Of a stretch of 64,000 nt of DNA, positions 8,238 to 16,560 are shown piece after piece. Source of the stretch: Lichenicola sp965198575. GTDB taxonomy: Bacteria > Pseudomonadota > Alphaproteobacteria > Acetobacterales > Acetobacteraceae. Both the position numbers and the translations under genes were made by a program. Numbering within the stretch: the stretch's first letter is position 1; the number at the start of each line of letters is the position of its first letter. Location of the stretch: positions 930,001-994,000 of the forward strand of contig NZ_OZ240671.1 in the NCBI RefSeq assembly GCF_965198575.1. The letters are read 5' to 3'. The notes beneath the pieces were generated by a model. The model was given only the letters and a program-made list of their open reading frames with translations, did not search any database and was not told where the DNA came from.

Positions 8238-9023
8238 GTGAACAGCATGTTCGCCTCTTTTGCATCCGGATCGGCCTCGGTTGGCGGGCTGTTGCACCGG
8301 TTTGCCAATCCGGGGCGGTTCCTGCGCGTGGGGGTGTGGCTGCAGCCTGTGCTGACCTGGCCGGCGCTGCTGCTGACCGCCGCGGGCCTGGCGTGGGGGT
8401 TGTTCCTGTCGCCGGCCGACTGGCAGCAGGGTGATGCGGTGCGCATCATGTATGTGCACGTGCCGGCCGCCTGGCTGGCCTCGCTCGGCTATGCGGCGCT
8501 GGCGGTGTGCGGGCTGCTGTCGCTGGTCTGGAAGCACCCGCTGGCCGACCTCGCCGCCGCCGAGATCGGGCCCGTCGGTGCCTGCATCACCGGCGTGTGC
8601 CTGGCGTCGGGCTCGCTCTGGGGCCGGCCGATGTGGGGGGCCTGGTGGGTGTGGGACGCGCGCCTGACCTCGGTGCTGGTGCTGTTCTTTCTCTATCTCG
8701 GCCACATCGCCCTGGTCCGCGCCTTCGACGACCCCAGGCGCGGTGCCCGGGCCGCCGCAATCCTGGCGCTGGCCGGGGCCGTCGACCTGCCGATCATCAA
8801 GTTCAGCGTGCAATGGTGGAACACCCTGCACCAGCCCGACAGCATCACCCTGACCGGCGCGCCCACCATGTCGATGAGCATGCTGTGGCCGCTGCTGGTC
8901 TGCACCCTCGGCTTCAGCCTGGGCTTCGCCGCCATCGTGCTGGCGCGGCTGCGGGCGGCGGTGATGGAGAGCCGCACCCGCACCCTGCTGCTGGCGCCCT
9001 CCCGGGCAGCGCGCGCCGCATGA
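8238..9023 (+). CDS. ccmC: Heme exporter membrane protein CcmC
   Basis: 261-residue six-helix inner-membrane protein that hands heme to CcmE for cytochrome c maturation (System I). The tryptophan-rich WWD motif is seen as WGRPMWGAWWVWDARLTS. Flanking histidines are in MYVHVPAAW and QWWNTLHQPDSITL. The GTG at 8238 sits 9 bases after a GAGGAA site; an ATG at 8247 and a GTG/ATG-type start at 8187 are alternatives. First gene of the ccmCDEFGHI cluster, with 138 bases to divergent yciI. ccmA and ccmB are not next to it. Confidence 0.95.
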   Translation: MNSMFASFASGSASVGGLLHRFANPGRFLRVGVWLQPVLTWPALLLTAAGLAWGLFLSPADWQQGDAVRIMYVHVPAAWLASLGYAALAVCGLLSLVWKHPLADLAAAEIGPVGACITGVCLASGSLWGRPMWGAWWVWDARLTSVLVLFFLYLGHIALVRAFDDPRRGARAAAILALAGAVDLPIIKFSVQWWNTLHQPDSITLTGAPTMSMSMLWPLLVCTLGFSLGFAAIVLARLRAAVMESRTRTLLLAPSRAARAA

Positions 9024-9169
9024 CCCACCTGCCCTACGTCGCCGGCGCCTACGGCCTGACCCTGGCGGTGGCAGCGGTGCTGTCCGTCTCGGCCGCCCTC
9101 CGGCTGCGTCGCGCCCGTCGCCGCCTGGCCGCGGTGGATGTCCGCCGGCGCCCGGGCTCCACGCCATGA
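9020..9169 (+). CDS. ccmD: Heme exporter protein CcmD
   Basis: 49-residue single-helix protein that releases holo-CcmE from the CcmABC complex. It has one N-terminal hydrophobic helix (YVAGAYGLTLAVAAVLSVSAAL) with the family Tyr residues, followed by an Arg-rich cytoplasmic tail (RLRRARRRLAAVDVRRR). The ATG overlaps the ccmC stop (ATGA, 9020-9023), and its own stop overlaps the ATG of ccmE (9166). Size, topology and position make the call secure although the sequence is short. Confidence 0.9.
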   Translation: MTHLPYVAGAYGLTLAVAAVLSVSAALRLRRARRRLAAVDVRRRPGSTP

Positions 9170-9678
9170 CCCGCAAGTCGCGCCGCCTGTGGCTGGTCGG
9201 GGGCTGCCTGCTGGGCTTCGGCGCCGCGACCGGCCTCACCCTGCAGGCGTTCAGCGCCAACATCGTGTTCTTCATGGCGCCGTCGCAGATCCTGGAGCAC
9301 CCGCCGGCGGCCGGCCGCACCATCCGGCTCGGCGGCATGGTGGTGGCCGGCTCGCTGATCCAGAACCATGCCGCCGGACGCGAACCCAGCGTGCAGTTCC
9401 AGGTCACCGACGGCCAGCAGGCGGTCCGCGTGCGCTATGTCGGCATCCTGCCCGACCTGTTCCGCGAGGGGCAGAGCGTGGTGGCACTCGGCGAGATGAG
9501 CGGCGATGGCAGCTTCCAGGCGGCCGAGGTGCTGGCCAAGCACGACGAGACCTACATGCCCAAGGATGTCGCCGCCGCCCTGCGCCGCTCCGGCCGCTGG
9601 GACCCGCGCTTCGGACCACCCCCCGCCGCCGCCAGCTGGAACAGCATGACCACCGCCAGCATCACCCACGGCACCTGA
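9166..9678 (+). CDS. ccmE: Cytochrome c maturation heme chaperone CcmE
   Basis: 170-residue periplasmic heme chaperone anchored by one N-terminal helix (LWLVGGCLLGFGAATGLTL). Heme is held covalently by a histidine; the motif LAKHDETYMP places it at His126, with the axial Tyr130. The OB-fold core runs from about residue 45 to 125 (GRTIRLGGMVV, VQFQVTDG, VRYVGILPDLFREGQSVVALG). The start overlaps ccmD by 4 bases and the stop overlaps the ccmF ATG by 1 base. Confidence 0.97.
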   Translation: MTRKSRRLWLVGGCLLGFGAATGLTLQAFSANIVFFMAPSQILEHPPAAGRTIRLGGMVVAGSLIQNHAAGREPSVQFQVTDGQQAVRVRYVGILPDLFREGQSVVALGEMSGDGSFQAAEVLAKHDETYMPKDVAAALRRSGRWDPRFGPPPAAASWNSMTTASITHGT

Positions 9679-11702
9679 TGAGCCCGGTCCTCGGCATGCT
9701 GCTGAGCCCCGAACTCGGCCGCTTCGCGCTGGCCCTGGCCTGCACCCTGGCCCTCGCCCAATGCGCCCTGCCGCTTGCCGGCGCCTGGGCTCGCCACCCG
9801 CGGCTGATGGCGACCGGCCCCGGTCTCGCCTTCGGGCAGCTGGCCTGCCTGGCGCTGTCCTTCACGTGCCTGGCGGTGGCCGCCATCGGCAACGATTTCT
9901 CGGTGCAGAACATCGCCGAGAACAGCGCCATCGCCAAGCCGCTGCTCTACAAGATCACCGGCATCTGGGGGAACCACGAGGGCTCGATCCTGCTGTGGTC
10001 GCTGATCCTGGGCTTGTGCGGTGGCGCCGTCGCCTGGTTCGGCCGCTTCCTGCCCTCCACCCTGCAGGCGCGCGTGCTCGGCGTGCTCGGCGGCACCGCG
10101 GCCGGCTTCGAGCTGTTCTGCCTGCTCACCTCGAACCCGTTCGACCGCGTCTGGCCGGCACCGGTCGACGGCCACGGCATGAACCCGCTGCTGCAGGACC
10201 CCGGCCTCGCCTTCCATCCACCCATTCTCTACACCGGCTATGTCGGCTTCGCGGTGCCGTTCGCCTTCGCCGTCGCCGCCCTGCTCGAGGGCCGGGTCGA
10301 TGCCGCCTGGGGGCGCTGGGTCCGGCCCTGGGCGGTGGCCGCCTGGTGCTTCCTGACCTGCGGCATCGCGCTCGGCTCGTGGTGGTCGTACTACGTGCTC
10401 GGCTGGGGCGGCTACTGGTTCTGGGACCCGGTCGAGAACGCCTCGCTGCTGCCCTGGCTGACCGGCACCGCCCTGGTGCACTCCGCGATCGTCGTCGAGA
10501 AGCGCGAGGCGTTGAAAGTCTGGACCGTGCTGCTGGCGATCGGCACCTTCTCGCTGTCGCTGTCCGGCACCTTCCTGGTGCGCTCTGGCATCCTCAACTC
10601 GGTGCACGCGTTCGCCAACGACCCGGCCCGCGGCGTGTTCATCCTGGGCCTGCTCGGGCTGGTGATCGGCGGCGCGCTGCTGCTGTTCGCGATCCGCGCG
10701 CCCACCCTCTCCGCCGGCGGCAGCTTCGCGCCGCTGTCGCGCGAGGGCGCGCTGGTCATGAACAACATCCTGCTGTGCGCGATCTGCGCGGTGGTGCTCG
10801 TCGGCACGATGTATCCGCCGTTCGCGAGCCTGCTGTTCGGGCAGGCGATCAGCGTCGGCAAGCCGTTCTTCGACGCCACCGCCGCCCCGATGGCGCTGCC
10901 GCTGCTGGCGGTGATGGCGATCGGCCCGATGCTGCCCTGGAAGCGCGCCCAGCTCGCCCCGGTGATCGCACGCCTGTGGTGGGCCGCCCTGCTGGCGGGC
11001 GCGGTCGGACTGGTCGCCGCCTTCGGTCTCCGGGGCACGCTGCCGGTGCTGGCGTTCGCGCTGGGGGTCTGGGTGATCGCCGGCAGCCTCGCCGGTGTGA
11101 TCCAGCGCGTGCGGCCGGCGGGAACCAGCGGGCGCGTGTCGCTGGCCGACAGCCTGCACCGGGCGCGGATGCTGCCGCGGGCGGTGTTCGGCGCGGCGCT
11201 GGCGCATGCGGGGGCCGGCATCACGGTGATCGGGCTGGCGGGGATGTCGGCTGCCAGCCACGCCATCGTCTCGGTGCATACCGGCGACAGCGTGCCGCTC
11301 GCCGGCTACCGCTGGACGCTGGCCCGCATCGACGACCAGGCCGGCCCGAACTACCACGCCCGCATCGCCACCCTGCTGGTGCACCGCGATCGCCCCGACG
11401 GCGCACTGGTGACGGTGCTGCATCCGGCGCGGCGCGATTTCGCAAGCCAGGGCCAGACCACCACCGAGGTCGCGATCCACACCAACCTGGTGTCCGACCT
11501 GTATGCCGTGCTGGGCGAGGAACACGGCACCGGCGCCGACCACACCGCCGTGCTGCGGCTGCACTACAACCCGCTCGCCCCCTGGATGTGGCTCGGCGCC
11601 CTGGTCATGGCTCTCGGCGGCGCCCTCTCCCTCAGCGACCGACGCATCCGCATCGGCGCCCCACACCGCGCCAGAACACGCGCAACGGTGCCCGCGGAGT
11701 GA
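9678..11702 (+). CDS. ccmF: Heme lyase subunit CcmF
   Basis: 674-residue, multi-helix inner-membrane protein that joins heme from CcmE to the CXXCH cysteines of apocytochrome c together with CcmH/CcmI. The WWD heme-handling motif WGGYWFWDPVENAS is at residues 243-256. Conserved histidine contexts include GIWGNHEGSILLW (92-107) and FHPPILYTGY (179-188). The length is normal for the family. The ATG shares one base with the ccmE stop (TGATG), and its TGA overlaps the GTG start of ccmG. A 704-codon open frame on the opposite strand is a GC-rich shadow. Confidence 0.97.
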   Translation: MSPVLGMLLSPELGRFALALACTLALAQCALPLAGAWARHPRLMATGPGLAFGQLACLALSFTCLAVAAIGNDFSVQNIAENSAIAKPLLYKITGIWGNHEGSILLWSLILGLCGGAVAWFGRFLPSTLQARVLGVLGGTAAGFELFCLLTSNPFDRVWPAPVDGHGMNPLLQDPGLAFHPPILYTGYVGFAVPFAFAVAALLEGRVDAAWGRWVRPWAVAAWCFLTCGIALGSWWSYYVLGWGGYWFWDPVENASLLPWLTGTALVHSAIVVEKREALKVWTVLLAIGTFSLSLSGTFLVRSGILNSVHAFANDPARGVFILGLLGLVIGGALLLFAIRAPTLSAGGSFAPLSREGALVMNNILLCAICAVVLVGTMYPPFASLLFGQAISVGKPFFDATAAPMALPLLAVMAIGPMLPWKRAQLAPVIARLWWAALLAGAVGLVAAFGLRGTLPVLAFALGVWVIAGSLAGVIQRVRPAGTSGRVSLADSLHRARMLPRAVFGAALAHAGAGITVIGLAGMSAASHAIVSVHTGDSVPLAGYRWTLARIDDQAGPNYHARIATLLVHRDRPDGALVTVLHPARRDFASQGQTTTEVAIHTNLVSDLYAVLGEEHGTGADHTAVLRLHYNPLAPWMWLGALVMALGGALSLSDRRIRIGAPHRARTRATVPAE

Positions 11703-12277
11703 AGGTCTCGACCCCCAACACCCGATCGTTCCCGCGTCGGCGCATGCTCACGCTGGTACCGCTGGTGGGCAGCATCGCGGTCGGCGCCGGGTTCTGGGCG
11801 ATGCTGGCCGGCATGCGCGGCGGCTCGTTCGACCCGCACGACATCGACGCGCCGGCCGTCGGCCGAACCGTGCCGGACTTCACGCTACCCGACCAGTCGC
11901 CCGGCCACGGCTTCTCGTCTGCCGAGTTGCGCGCCGCCACCCAGCCGCTGCTGGTCAACTTCTTCGCCTCATGGTGCATCCCCTGCGTCATCGAGGCCCC
12001 GATCCTGTCCGGCTTGCGCACCCGGCTGCCAATCTGGGGCATCGCCTATAAGGACCAGCCGGACAATGCCGCCGGCTTCGTCAACCGCACCGGGGCCCCC
12101 TATGCAAGGCTGGCAGCGGATCGAAGCGGCCTCACCGCGATCGACTGGGGGGTGTCCGGTGTGCCGGAAAGCTTCCTGATCCGCCCGGGTGGCCGCATCG
12201 CCTGGCACGTCGCCGGCCCGCTGACACCCGAGATCATCGAAGGCCAGTTGCTGCCGGCCCTGGCCAGCCTGCGATGA
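11699..12277 (+). CDS. ccmG: Thiol:disulfide interchange protein CcmG/DsbE
   Basis: 192-residue membrane-anchored thioredoxin-fold protein that keeps apocytochrome c and CcmH thiols reduced in the periplasm. It has one N-terminal anchor helix (LTLVPLVGSIAVGAGFWAML). The active site is WCIPC with Cys93 and Cys96. The family region GVSGVPESFLIRPGGRIAW contains the cis-proline. The GTG start at 11699 overlaps the ccmF TGA (GTGA); a later ATG would cut off the basic N-terminus. The stop overlaps the ccmH ATG (ATGA). Confidence 0.95.
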   Translation: MKVSTPNTRSFPRRRMLTLVPLVGSIAVGAGFWAMLAGMRGGSFDPHDIDAPAVGRTVPDFTLPDQSPGHGFSSAELRAATQPLLVNFFASWCIPCVIEAPILSGLRTRLPIWGIAYKDQPDNAAGFVNRTGAPYARLAADRSGLTAIDWGVSGVPESFLIRPGGRIAWHVAGPLTPEIIEGQLLPALASLR

Positions 12278-12756
12278 ACAAGCCTGGACTCCAACCTGGG
12301 AAAAGGTCGCGCCTGGCGGGCCTGCTGCTCGTCGTCGGCCTGGCCGGGCCTGGTCTGGCGCTCGCGGTGGACGATCCGTCGGAGATGCTGCACGACCCGC
12401 GCCTGGAAGCGCGCGCCGAGGCGATCGGTGCGCAGCTGCGGTGCCTGGTCTGCCAGAACGAGAGCATCGAGGCGAGTGGCGCCGATCTCGCCCGCGACCT
12501 TCGCCATGTCGTGCGCGAGCAGGTCGCGGCTGGCCGCAGCAACCAGCAGGTCATCGACTGGATGGTGCAGCGCTATGGCGACTTCATCCGGCTGCAGCCA
12601 CGTCTGACCGCGGCCACTCTCATGCTGTGGGCAACACCGCTGCTGGCACTCGCCGTGGGTCTGACGGCCGCTTGGGCCGGCCTGCGCCGTCGCCCGCAAC
12701 CACCGGCGCCGCTCGATCCGACCGAACGCGCCCGCATCGACGAGTTGATCCGATGA
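12274..12756 (+). CDS. ccmH: Cytochrome c-type biogenesis protein CcmH
   Basis: 160-residue thioredoxin-like reductant of the apocytochrome c CXXCH motif. It has a signal/anchor sequence (LAGLLLVVGLAGPGLALA), then the LRCLVCQNESI motif with redox cysteines Cys57 and Cys60 in a three-helix bundle. A second membrane helix (LMLWATPLLALAVGLTAAW) and a short charged tail follow. This is the short CcmH form; the TPR part fused to it in E. coli is encoded separately here by ccmI. Confidence 0.95.
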   Translation: MNKPGLQPGKRSRLAGLLLVVGLAGPGLALAVDDPSEMLHDPRLEARAEAIGAQLRCLVCQNESIEASGADLARDLRHVVREQVAAGRSNQQVIDWMVQRYGDFIRLQPRLTAATLMLWATPLLALAVGLTAAWAGLRRRPQPPAPLDPTERARIDELIR

Positions 12757-12786
12757 TCGGCCTCCGACCATGATCCGCCTGTCACG

Positions 12787-13551
12787 ATGAGCGGCCAGAT
12801 CGTGCTCTGGATCGAGATCCTGCTGCTCTGCCTGGTGGTGCTGGTGCCGGCCGGGTATGCCGCCTGGCCGCATTCCGTTGAAGCGTCGGCGCGCCGGCGT
12901 ACCCGCACGCAGCGCGAGCCGGCGCTGGCGCTGCATCGGGCGCAGCTGCTGGAGCTGGAGCGCGATCGCGCCGGCGGCCTGATCGCACCCTCCGAACATG
13001 CCGGCGCCCGGCTCGAGCTGGAGCGGCGGCTGTTGCGTGCGGCAGCACTGCCGGACGAGCCGGCCACCTCGACGCCGCGGGCGCGGCCAGGCAGAGGCGG
13101 GGTGTTCGCGCTGGCAGCCATCCCCGTGGTGGCACTCGGCCTGTATCTGCTCGGCGGGCAGCCCGGATTGCCGGCGCAACCGCTGGCCGTCCGGTTGGCG
13201 CAGGCCGATGCCCGGTCGCAGGAGGACGCGGCGCTGATCGACACGCTGCGGCAGGGTCTGGCCAAGCTCGATCCGGCGTCACCCGAGGCCCGCCAGGGGT
13301 TCATCCTGCTGGGTCAGGCGGAGGCCTCGCGCGGCAACTGGGGTGCGGCTGCGGCAGCATGGCGGGTGGCGCTCGCGCATGGCTTCGACTCCACGATCGC
13401 GGTGCAGACCGCCGAAGCTCAGGCCCGTGCCGACGGCAGGGTCAGCCCCGCATCCGCCGCCCTGTTCCGGCGCGCGCTCGATACTGCGCCAGCCGACGTT
13501 CCCTGGCGACAGCTGGCCGAACAGCGCCTCGCACAGTCGGAACATCAGTAG
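12787..13551 (+). CDS. ccmI: Cytochrome c-type biogenesis protein CcmI
   Basis: 254-residue apocytochrome c chaperone. Two membrane helices (IVLWIEILLLCLVVLVPAGYAAW and GVFALAAIPVVALGLYLLGG) flank a cytoplasmic helical region rich in Leu, Glu and Arg (LHRAQLLELERDRAGGLI). The periplasmic C-terminus has TPR-like repeats (GFILLGQAEASRGNWGAAAAAWRVAL, SAALFRRALDTAPADV). The length is short for CcmI, and the TPR domain is reduced. Last gene of the ccm cluster, 30 bases after ccmH. Confidence 0.85.
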   Translation: MSGQIVLWIEILLLCLVVLVPAGYAAWPHSVEASARRRTRTQREPALALHRAQLLELERDRAGGLIAPSEHAGARLELERRLLRAAALPDEPATSTPRARPGRGGVFALAAIPVVALGLYLLGGQPGLPAQPLAVRLAQADARSQEDAALIDTLRQGLAKLDPASPEARQGFILLGQAEASRGNWGAAAAAWRVALAHGFDSTIAVQTAEAQARADGRVSPASAALFRRALDTAPADVPWRQLAEQRLAQSEHQ

Positions 13552-13594
13552 CCCGGCCCTGGCACGTCCCGCCCGGCACCCCTATCTGGATGCC

Positions 13595-13774
13595 ATGGAC
13601 ACGCTCCCCGATCACGCACCGGATCCCGCCGCTTCCGACGCCCGGCCCGAAGACCGGGCGGCCGATAATGCGGCGCCACCGAAGCCTGCCCCGACCGAAA
13701 TCGGCGGACCCAAGGAGGCCGAGCCGACCCGCTATGGCGACTGGACGGTCAAGGGTCGCTGCATCGATTTCTGA
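13595..13774 (+). CDS. DUF1674/SdhAF4-like succinate dehydrogenase assembly factor
   Basis: 59-residue protein whose C-terminal 25 residues match the DUF1674/SDHAF4 signature (IGGPKEAEPTRYGDWTVKGRCIDF, shown here in outline: GGPK, PTRYGDW, KGRC-DF). In eukaryotes SDHAF4 binds flavinylated SdhA during complex II assembly; the bacterial homologues are small proteins with the same tail. The N-terminal part is acidic and disordered. The ATG at 13595 is 43 bases after ccmI, so it may be read from the ccm transcript. Its stop codon lies inside a hairpin shared with the convergent gene. Confidence 0.85.
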   Translation: MDTLPDHAPDPAASDARPEDRAADNAAPPKPAPTEIGGPKEAEPTRYGDWTVKGRCIDF

Positions 13775-13790
13775 CCGCCCGCGCGGTCAG
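13771..13790. terminator. Short hairpin shared by two convergent genes
   Basis: CTGACCGC (13771-13778), loop CCGC, GCGGTCAG (13783-13790): a perfect 8-bp stem. The left arm contains the TGA of the SdhAF4-like gene and the right arm contains the TGA of the opposite membrane-protein gene (13787-13789). It may act as a bidirectional terminator, but there is no T-run on either side. Confidence 0.4.
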
Positions 13791-14305
13791 GCCTTGCCGC
13801 GGGCCTCGCGCGGCGTCCAATCGACGACGGTGCGCCGGAATGCCGGCGGCTTCGGCTGGCAGGAGATGAAATACAGCCCGACCACATAGACGATGTTGGC
13901 GAGCGCGTTGAAGCGGAACGCCATCTCGAGCATGGGCGGAGCCCGCATCATGATCCACAGGCTGTAGATCGCGAACGGGATCGAGAGCGGCCGCAGGCCC
14001 TGCAGCATGAAGCGCAGCGGGTTGGCGTGGCCGGGCTTCACCAGCGGCCGCATGCGCTGGATCGAGACATAGAAGAACGCCGCGAAGAGCCAGGTCAGCA
14101 CGTTCCAGCTGGCGTTGCCGAAGCCCATCTGTCCGGTCGCCAGCATCGCCACCAGCGAGGCGGCATCCAGCACCACCGCGCCGAGCTGCATGCTCATGCC
14201 GATATCGAAGCCGGACGGCCGCTCCGGCAGGCGATCGACGACCGGCTGGAACACGCGGTCCAGCAGCCAGCCATCAAACTGGTTCACCTTGTCGGCCAAG
14301 CTCAT
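13787..14305 (-). CDS. Hypothetical multi-pass membrane protein
   Basis: 172-residue protein of unknown function. Likely helices are at LGAVVLDAASLVAMLATG, WNVLTWLFAAFFYVSIQ, LSIPFAIYSLWIMM and ALANIVYVVGLYFISC, so about four passes. The N-terminus (MSLADKVNQFDGWLLDRVFQPVVDRLPERPSG) is amphipathic and cytoplasmic. The ATG at 14305 was chosen because upstream codons run into the toxin-like remnant in another frame. It converges on the SdhAF4-like gene with 12 bases between the stops. No family is recognised. Confidence 0.75.
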   Translation of the reverse strand: MSLADKVNQFDGWLLDRVFQPVVDRLPERPSGFDIGMSMQLGAVVLDAASLVAMLATGQMGFGNASWNVLTWLFAAFFYVSIQRMRPLVKPGHANPLRFMLQGLRPLSIPFAIYSLWIMMRAPPMLEMAFRFNALANIVYVVGLYFISCQPKPPAFRRTVVDWTPREARGKA

Positions 14306-14351
14306 GGAAGGGTACTTCCGGCAGTTGCAGGGCGGGGTCAAGCCGTCTGGT

Positions 14352-14516
14352 TCAGGCGACCAGCGTGACCAGCTCGGGATAGGGCTGCAGCAGCGGGTCG
14401 GCGGTGACCGGGCGCACCGTTTCGTCGATCGCCTGTTCCACCGGCAGGCGGTCGAACAGGTCGCGGTGCAGCATCGGCAGCTCGGCCACCAGAGCCGCAC
14501 GTTGAACTAAACCTGA
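14352..14516 (-). pseudogene. VapC-like PIN-domain toxin remnant (C-terminal fragment)
   Basis: About 54 codons open to TGA at 14352-14354 read ...LVAELPMLHRDLFDRLPVEQ... AIDETVRPVTADPLLQPYPELVTLV. This is the C-terminal signature of VapC-type PIN toxins: the HRDPFDR-like motif, then VT-D with an acidic metal ligand. There is no start codon with a ribosome site and no room for the N-terminal half, which would collide with the rpsA terminator, and no antitoxin gene is adjacent. I read it as a decayed type II toxin-antitoxin locus. It is shorter than any functional PIN domain (about 130 residues). Confidence 0.55.
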
Positions 14517-14535
14517 TGCGATGAAGATACGAGAA

Positions 14536-14561
14536 GGGCGGCACCATCGCTGGTGCCGCCC
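14536..14561 (-). terminator. Terminator hairpin downstream of rpsA
   Basis: Perfect 11-bp stem, GGGCGGCACCA (14536-14546), loop TCGC, TGGTGCCGCCC (14551-14561). On the minus strand it lies 28 bases after the rpsA stop and is followed by CTTCTCGTATCTT, a weak T-rich tract. Confidence 0.7.
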
Positions 14562-14588
14562 CGCTCCTCACCGACGAAGGCTCGGTGC

Positions 14589-16316
14589 TTACTCCGGCAG
14601 CTGGGCGCTGCGACGACGGATCGCGGCACTCAGGATGTCGCCAAGCGACGCGCCGCTATCGGACGAGCCGTACTCGTTGATCGCCTGCTTGTCCTCTTCG
14701 ACCTCGCGGCCCTTGATGGTCAGCGACAGCTTGCGCGACGCGCGATCGACCGACACCACCTTGGCATCGACCTTCTCGCCGACGGCAAAGCGCTCCGGAC
14801 GCTGGTCGCCCTTGTCGCGGGCCAGCTCGGCGCGGCGGATGAAGCCGGTGAGGACCTCGTCGACCTTCACCTCGATGCCGTTCGCCTGCACCGCGGTCAC
14901 CACGCAGGTGACGACCATGCCCTTGTTCACGCGGCTGAGCGTGTCGGCGGCCGGATCGTCATGCAGCTGCTTGATGCCGAGCGAGATGCGCTCCTTCTCG
15001 ACGTCGACGTCCAGCACCTTGGCCTGGATGACCTGGCCCTTCTCGAAGTTGGCCATCGCCGCCTCGCCGGCTTCGTCCCAGGACAGGTCGGACATGTGGA
15101 CCATGCCGTCGATGTCCGCGGACAGGCCGATGAACAGGCCGAACTCGGTGATGTTGCGGATCTCGCCCTCGACCGTGGTGCCGACCTTGTGCTCCTCGGC
15201 GAACACTTCCCACGGATTGCGCTGGACCTGCTTGAGGCCGAGCGAGATGCGGCGCTTGGAGCTGTCCACGTCGAGCACCATGACGTCGACTTCCTGCGAC
15301 GTGGCGACGATCTTGCCCGGATGGACGTTCTTTTTCGTCCAGCTCATCTCGGACACGTGCACGAGACCCTCGACGCCGGCTTCCAGCTCCACGAAGGCGC
15401 CGTAGTCGGTGATGTTGGTCACGCGGCCGCTATAGCGGGCACCCGGCGGATACTTGACGGCCACACCCTCCCAAGGATCGGCCTCGAGCTGCTTCATGCC
15501 GAGGCTGATGCGCTGGGTGTCGGAGTTGAAGCGGATCACCTGCACGCGGACGGCCTGGCCGATCTGCAGCGCCTCGGACGGGTGGTTGATGCGCTTCCAG
15601 GCGATGTCGGTGACGTGCAGCAGGCCGTCGACGCCGCCGAGATCCACGAACGCACCGTAATCGGTGATGTTCTTGACCACGCCGTCGAGGATCATGCCCT
15701 CCTTGAGGCCCTGGATCAGCTCGCTGCGCTGCTCCGCACGGGTCTCCTCGAGCACCGCGCGACGCGACACCACGATGTTGCCGCGGGCGCGGTCCATCTT
15801 GAGGATCTGGAACGGCTGCGGGCTGCCCATCAGCGGTCCGACGTCGCGCACCGGGCGGATATCGACCTGGGAGCCCGGCAGGAACGCCATGGCGCCGCCG
15901 AGATCGACCGTGAAGCCGCCCTTGACCCGGCCATAGATGGTGCCGTTGACGCGCTGCTGGCCCTCGAACGCCTTTTCCAGGTTGGTCCAGGCTTCCTCGC
16001 GGCGGGCCTTCTCGCGCGACAGCACGATCGCGCCGTCACGGTCCTCGTAGCGCTCGACATAGAGCTCGATGACGTCGCCCGGCTTGACCTCGTGGTCCTG
16101 CCCGGGGATGCCGAACTCCTTCAGCGAGACGCGGCCTTCGCTCTTGAGGCCGACATCGACGATCGCGAATTCCTCGGTCAGGCGGATCACCGTGCCGGTG
16201 ACCACCGAGCCGTCGAAGCCGACGTCGCGGCCGAGGGTCTCGTCGAGGAGGGATGCGAAATCTTCGCCGCCGAAATGATCGGCGGACGGACGGGCGAGTG
16301 TGGTGGCTGATGCCAT
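14589..16316 (-). CDS. rpsA: 30S ribosomal protein S1
   Basis: 575-residue S1 protein, which binds mRNA and brings it to the 30S subunit. Six S1 OB-fold repeats can be counted from their glycine-rich cores and SLK/SLG ends (GTVIRLTEEFAIVDVGLKSEG, NGTIYGRVKGGFTVDLGG, DGVVKNITDYGAFVDLGG, GRVTNITDYGAFVELE, GEIRNITEFGLFIGL, and a last, diverged one near CVVTAVQANGIEVKV). The ATG at 16316 (MASATTLARPSADHF) is the usual alphaproteobacterial start; the open frame upstream is not conserved in character. Order aroA-cmk-rpsA is standard for the class. Confidence 0.97.
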   Translation of the reverse strand: MASATTLARPSADHFGGEDFASLLDETLGRDVGFDGSVVTGTVIRLTEEFAIVDVGLKSEGRVSLKEFGIPGQDHEVKPGDVIELYVERYEDRDGAIVLSREKARREEAWTNLEKAFEGQQRVNGTIYGRVKGGFTVDLGGAMAFLPGSQVDIRPVRDVGPLMGSPQPFQILKMDRARGNIVVSRRAVLEETRAEQRSELIQGLKEGMILDGVVKNITDYGAFVDLGGVDGLLHVTDIAWKRINHPSEALQIGQAVRVQVIRFNSDTQRISLGMKQLEADPWEGVAVKYPPGARYSGRVTNITDYGAFVELEAGVEGLVHVSEMSWTKKNVHPGKIVATSQEVDVMVLDVDSSKRRISLGLKQVQRNPWEVFAEEHKVGTTVEGEIRNITEFGLFIGLSADIDGMVHMSDLSWDEAGEAAMANFEKGQVIQAKVLDVDVEKERISLGIKQLHDDPAADTLSRVNKGMVVTCVVTAVQANGIEVKVDEVLTGFIRRAELARDKGDQRPERFAVGEKVDAKVVSVDRASRKLSLTIKGREVEEDKQAINEYGSSDSGASLGDILSAAIRRRSAQLPE

Positions 16317-16560
16317 GTGGCAGAAATTTCCTGCGTCGAGAGCGGCGCCGAGTGGGCCCCGTTGACGGTCTTGCGCCCTGCCCCTGAAATCGGTGGCAGC
16401 ACGTCGTGTCCGGAGCGCGAGAGGCGGGATGCGTCTGCGCCGTGACGGACCGGCTATGACAGAGCGGGCCCGACCCAAAGGGCATTGCCTGCGGCGTGCA
16501 GAAACACCCGGAGATGGGGCAAAGTCAAGAAAATGCGGTGCCTGGCTGCAGTGTGTTGTG

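Noticed and set aside
9552..11666. 704-codon open frame on the minus strand opposite ccmF
   Set aside because: It mirrors a certain ccmF gene, is His/Gln/Arg/Gly-rich and has no domain. GC-rich codon bias leaves long antisense frames open.
13787..14500. Longer start for the membrane protein at 13787
   Set aside because: The added residues are Cys/Arg-rich and come from the antisense frame of the VapC remnant; MSLADKV at 14305 fits better.
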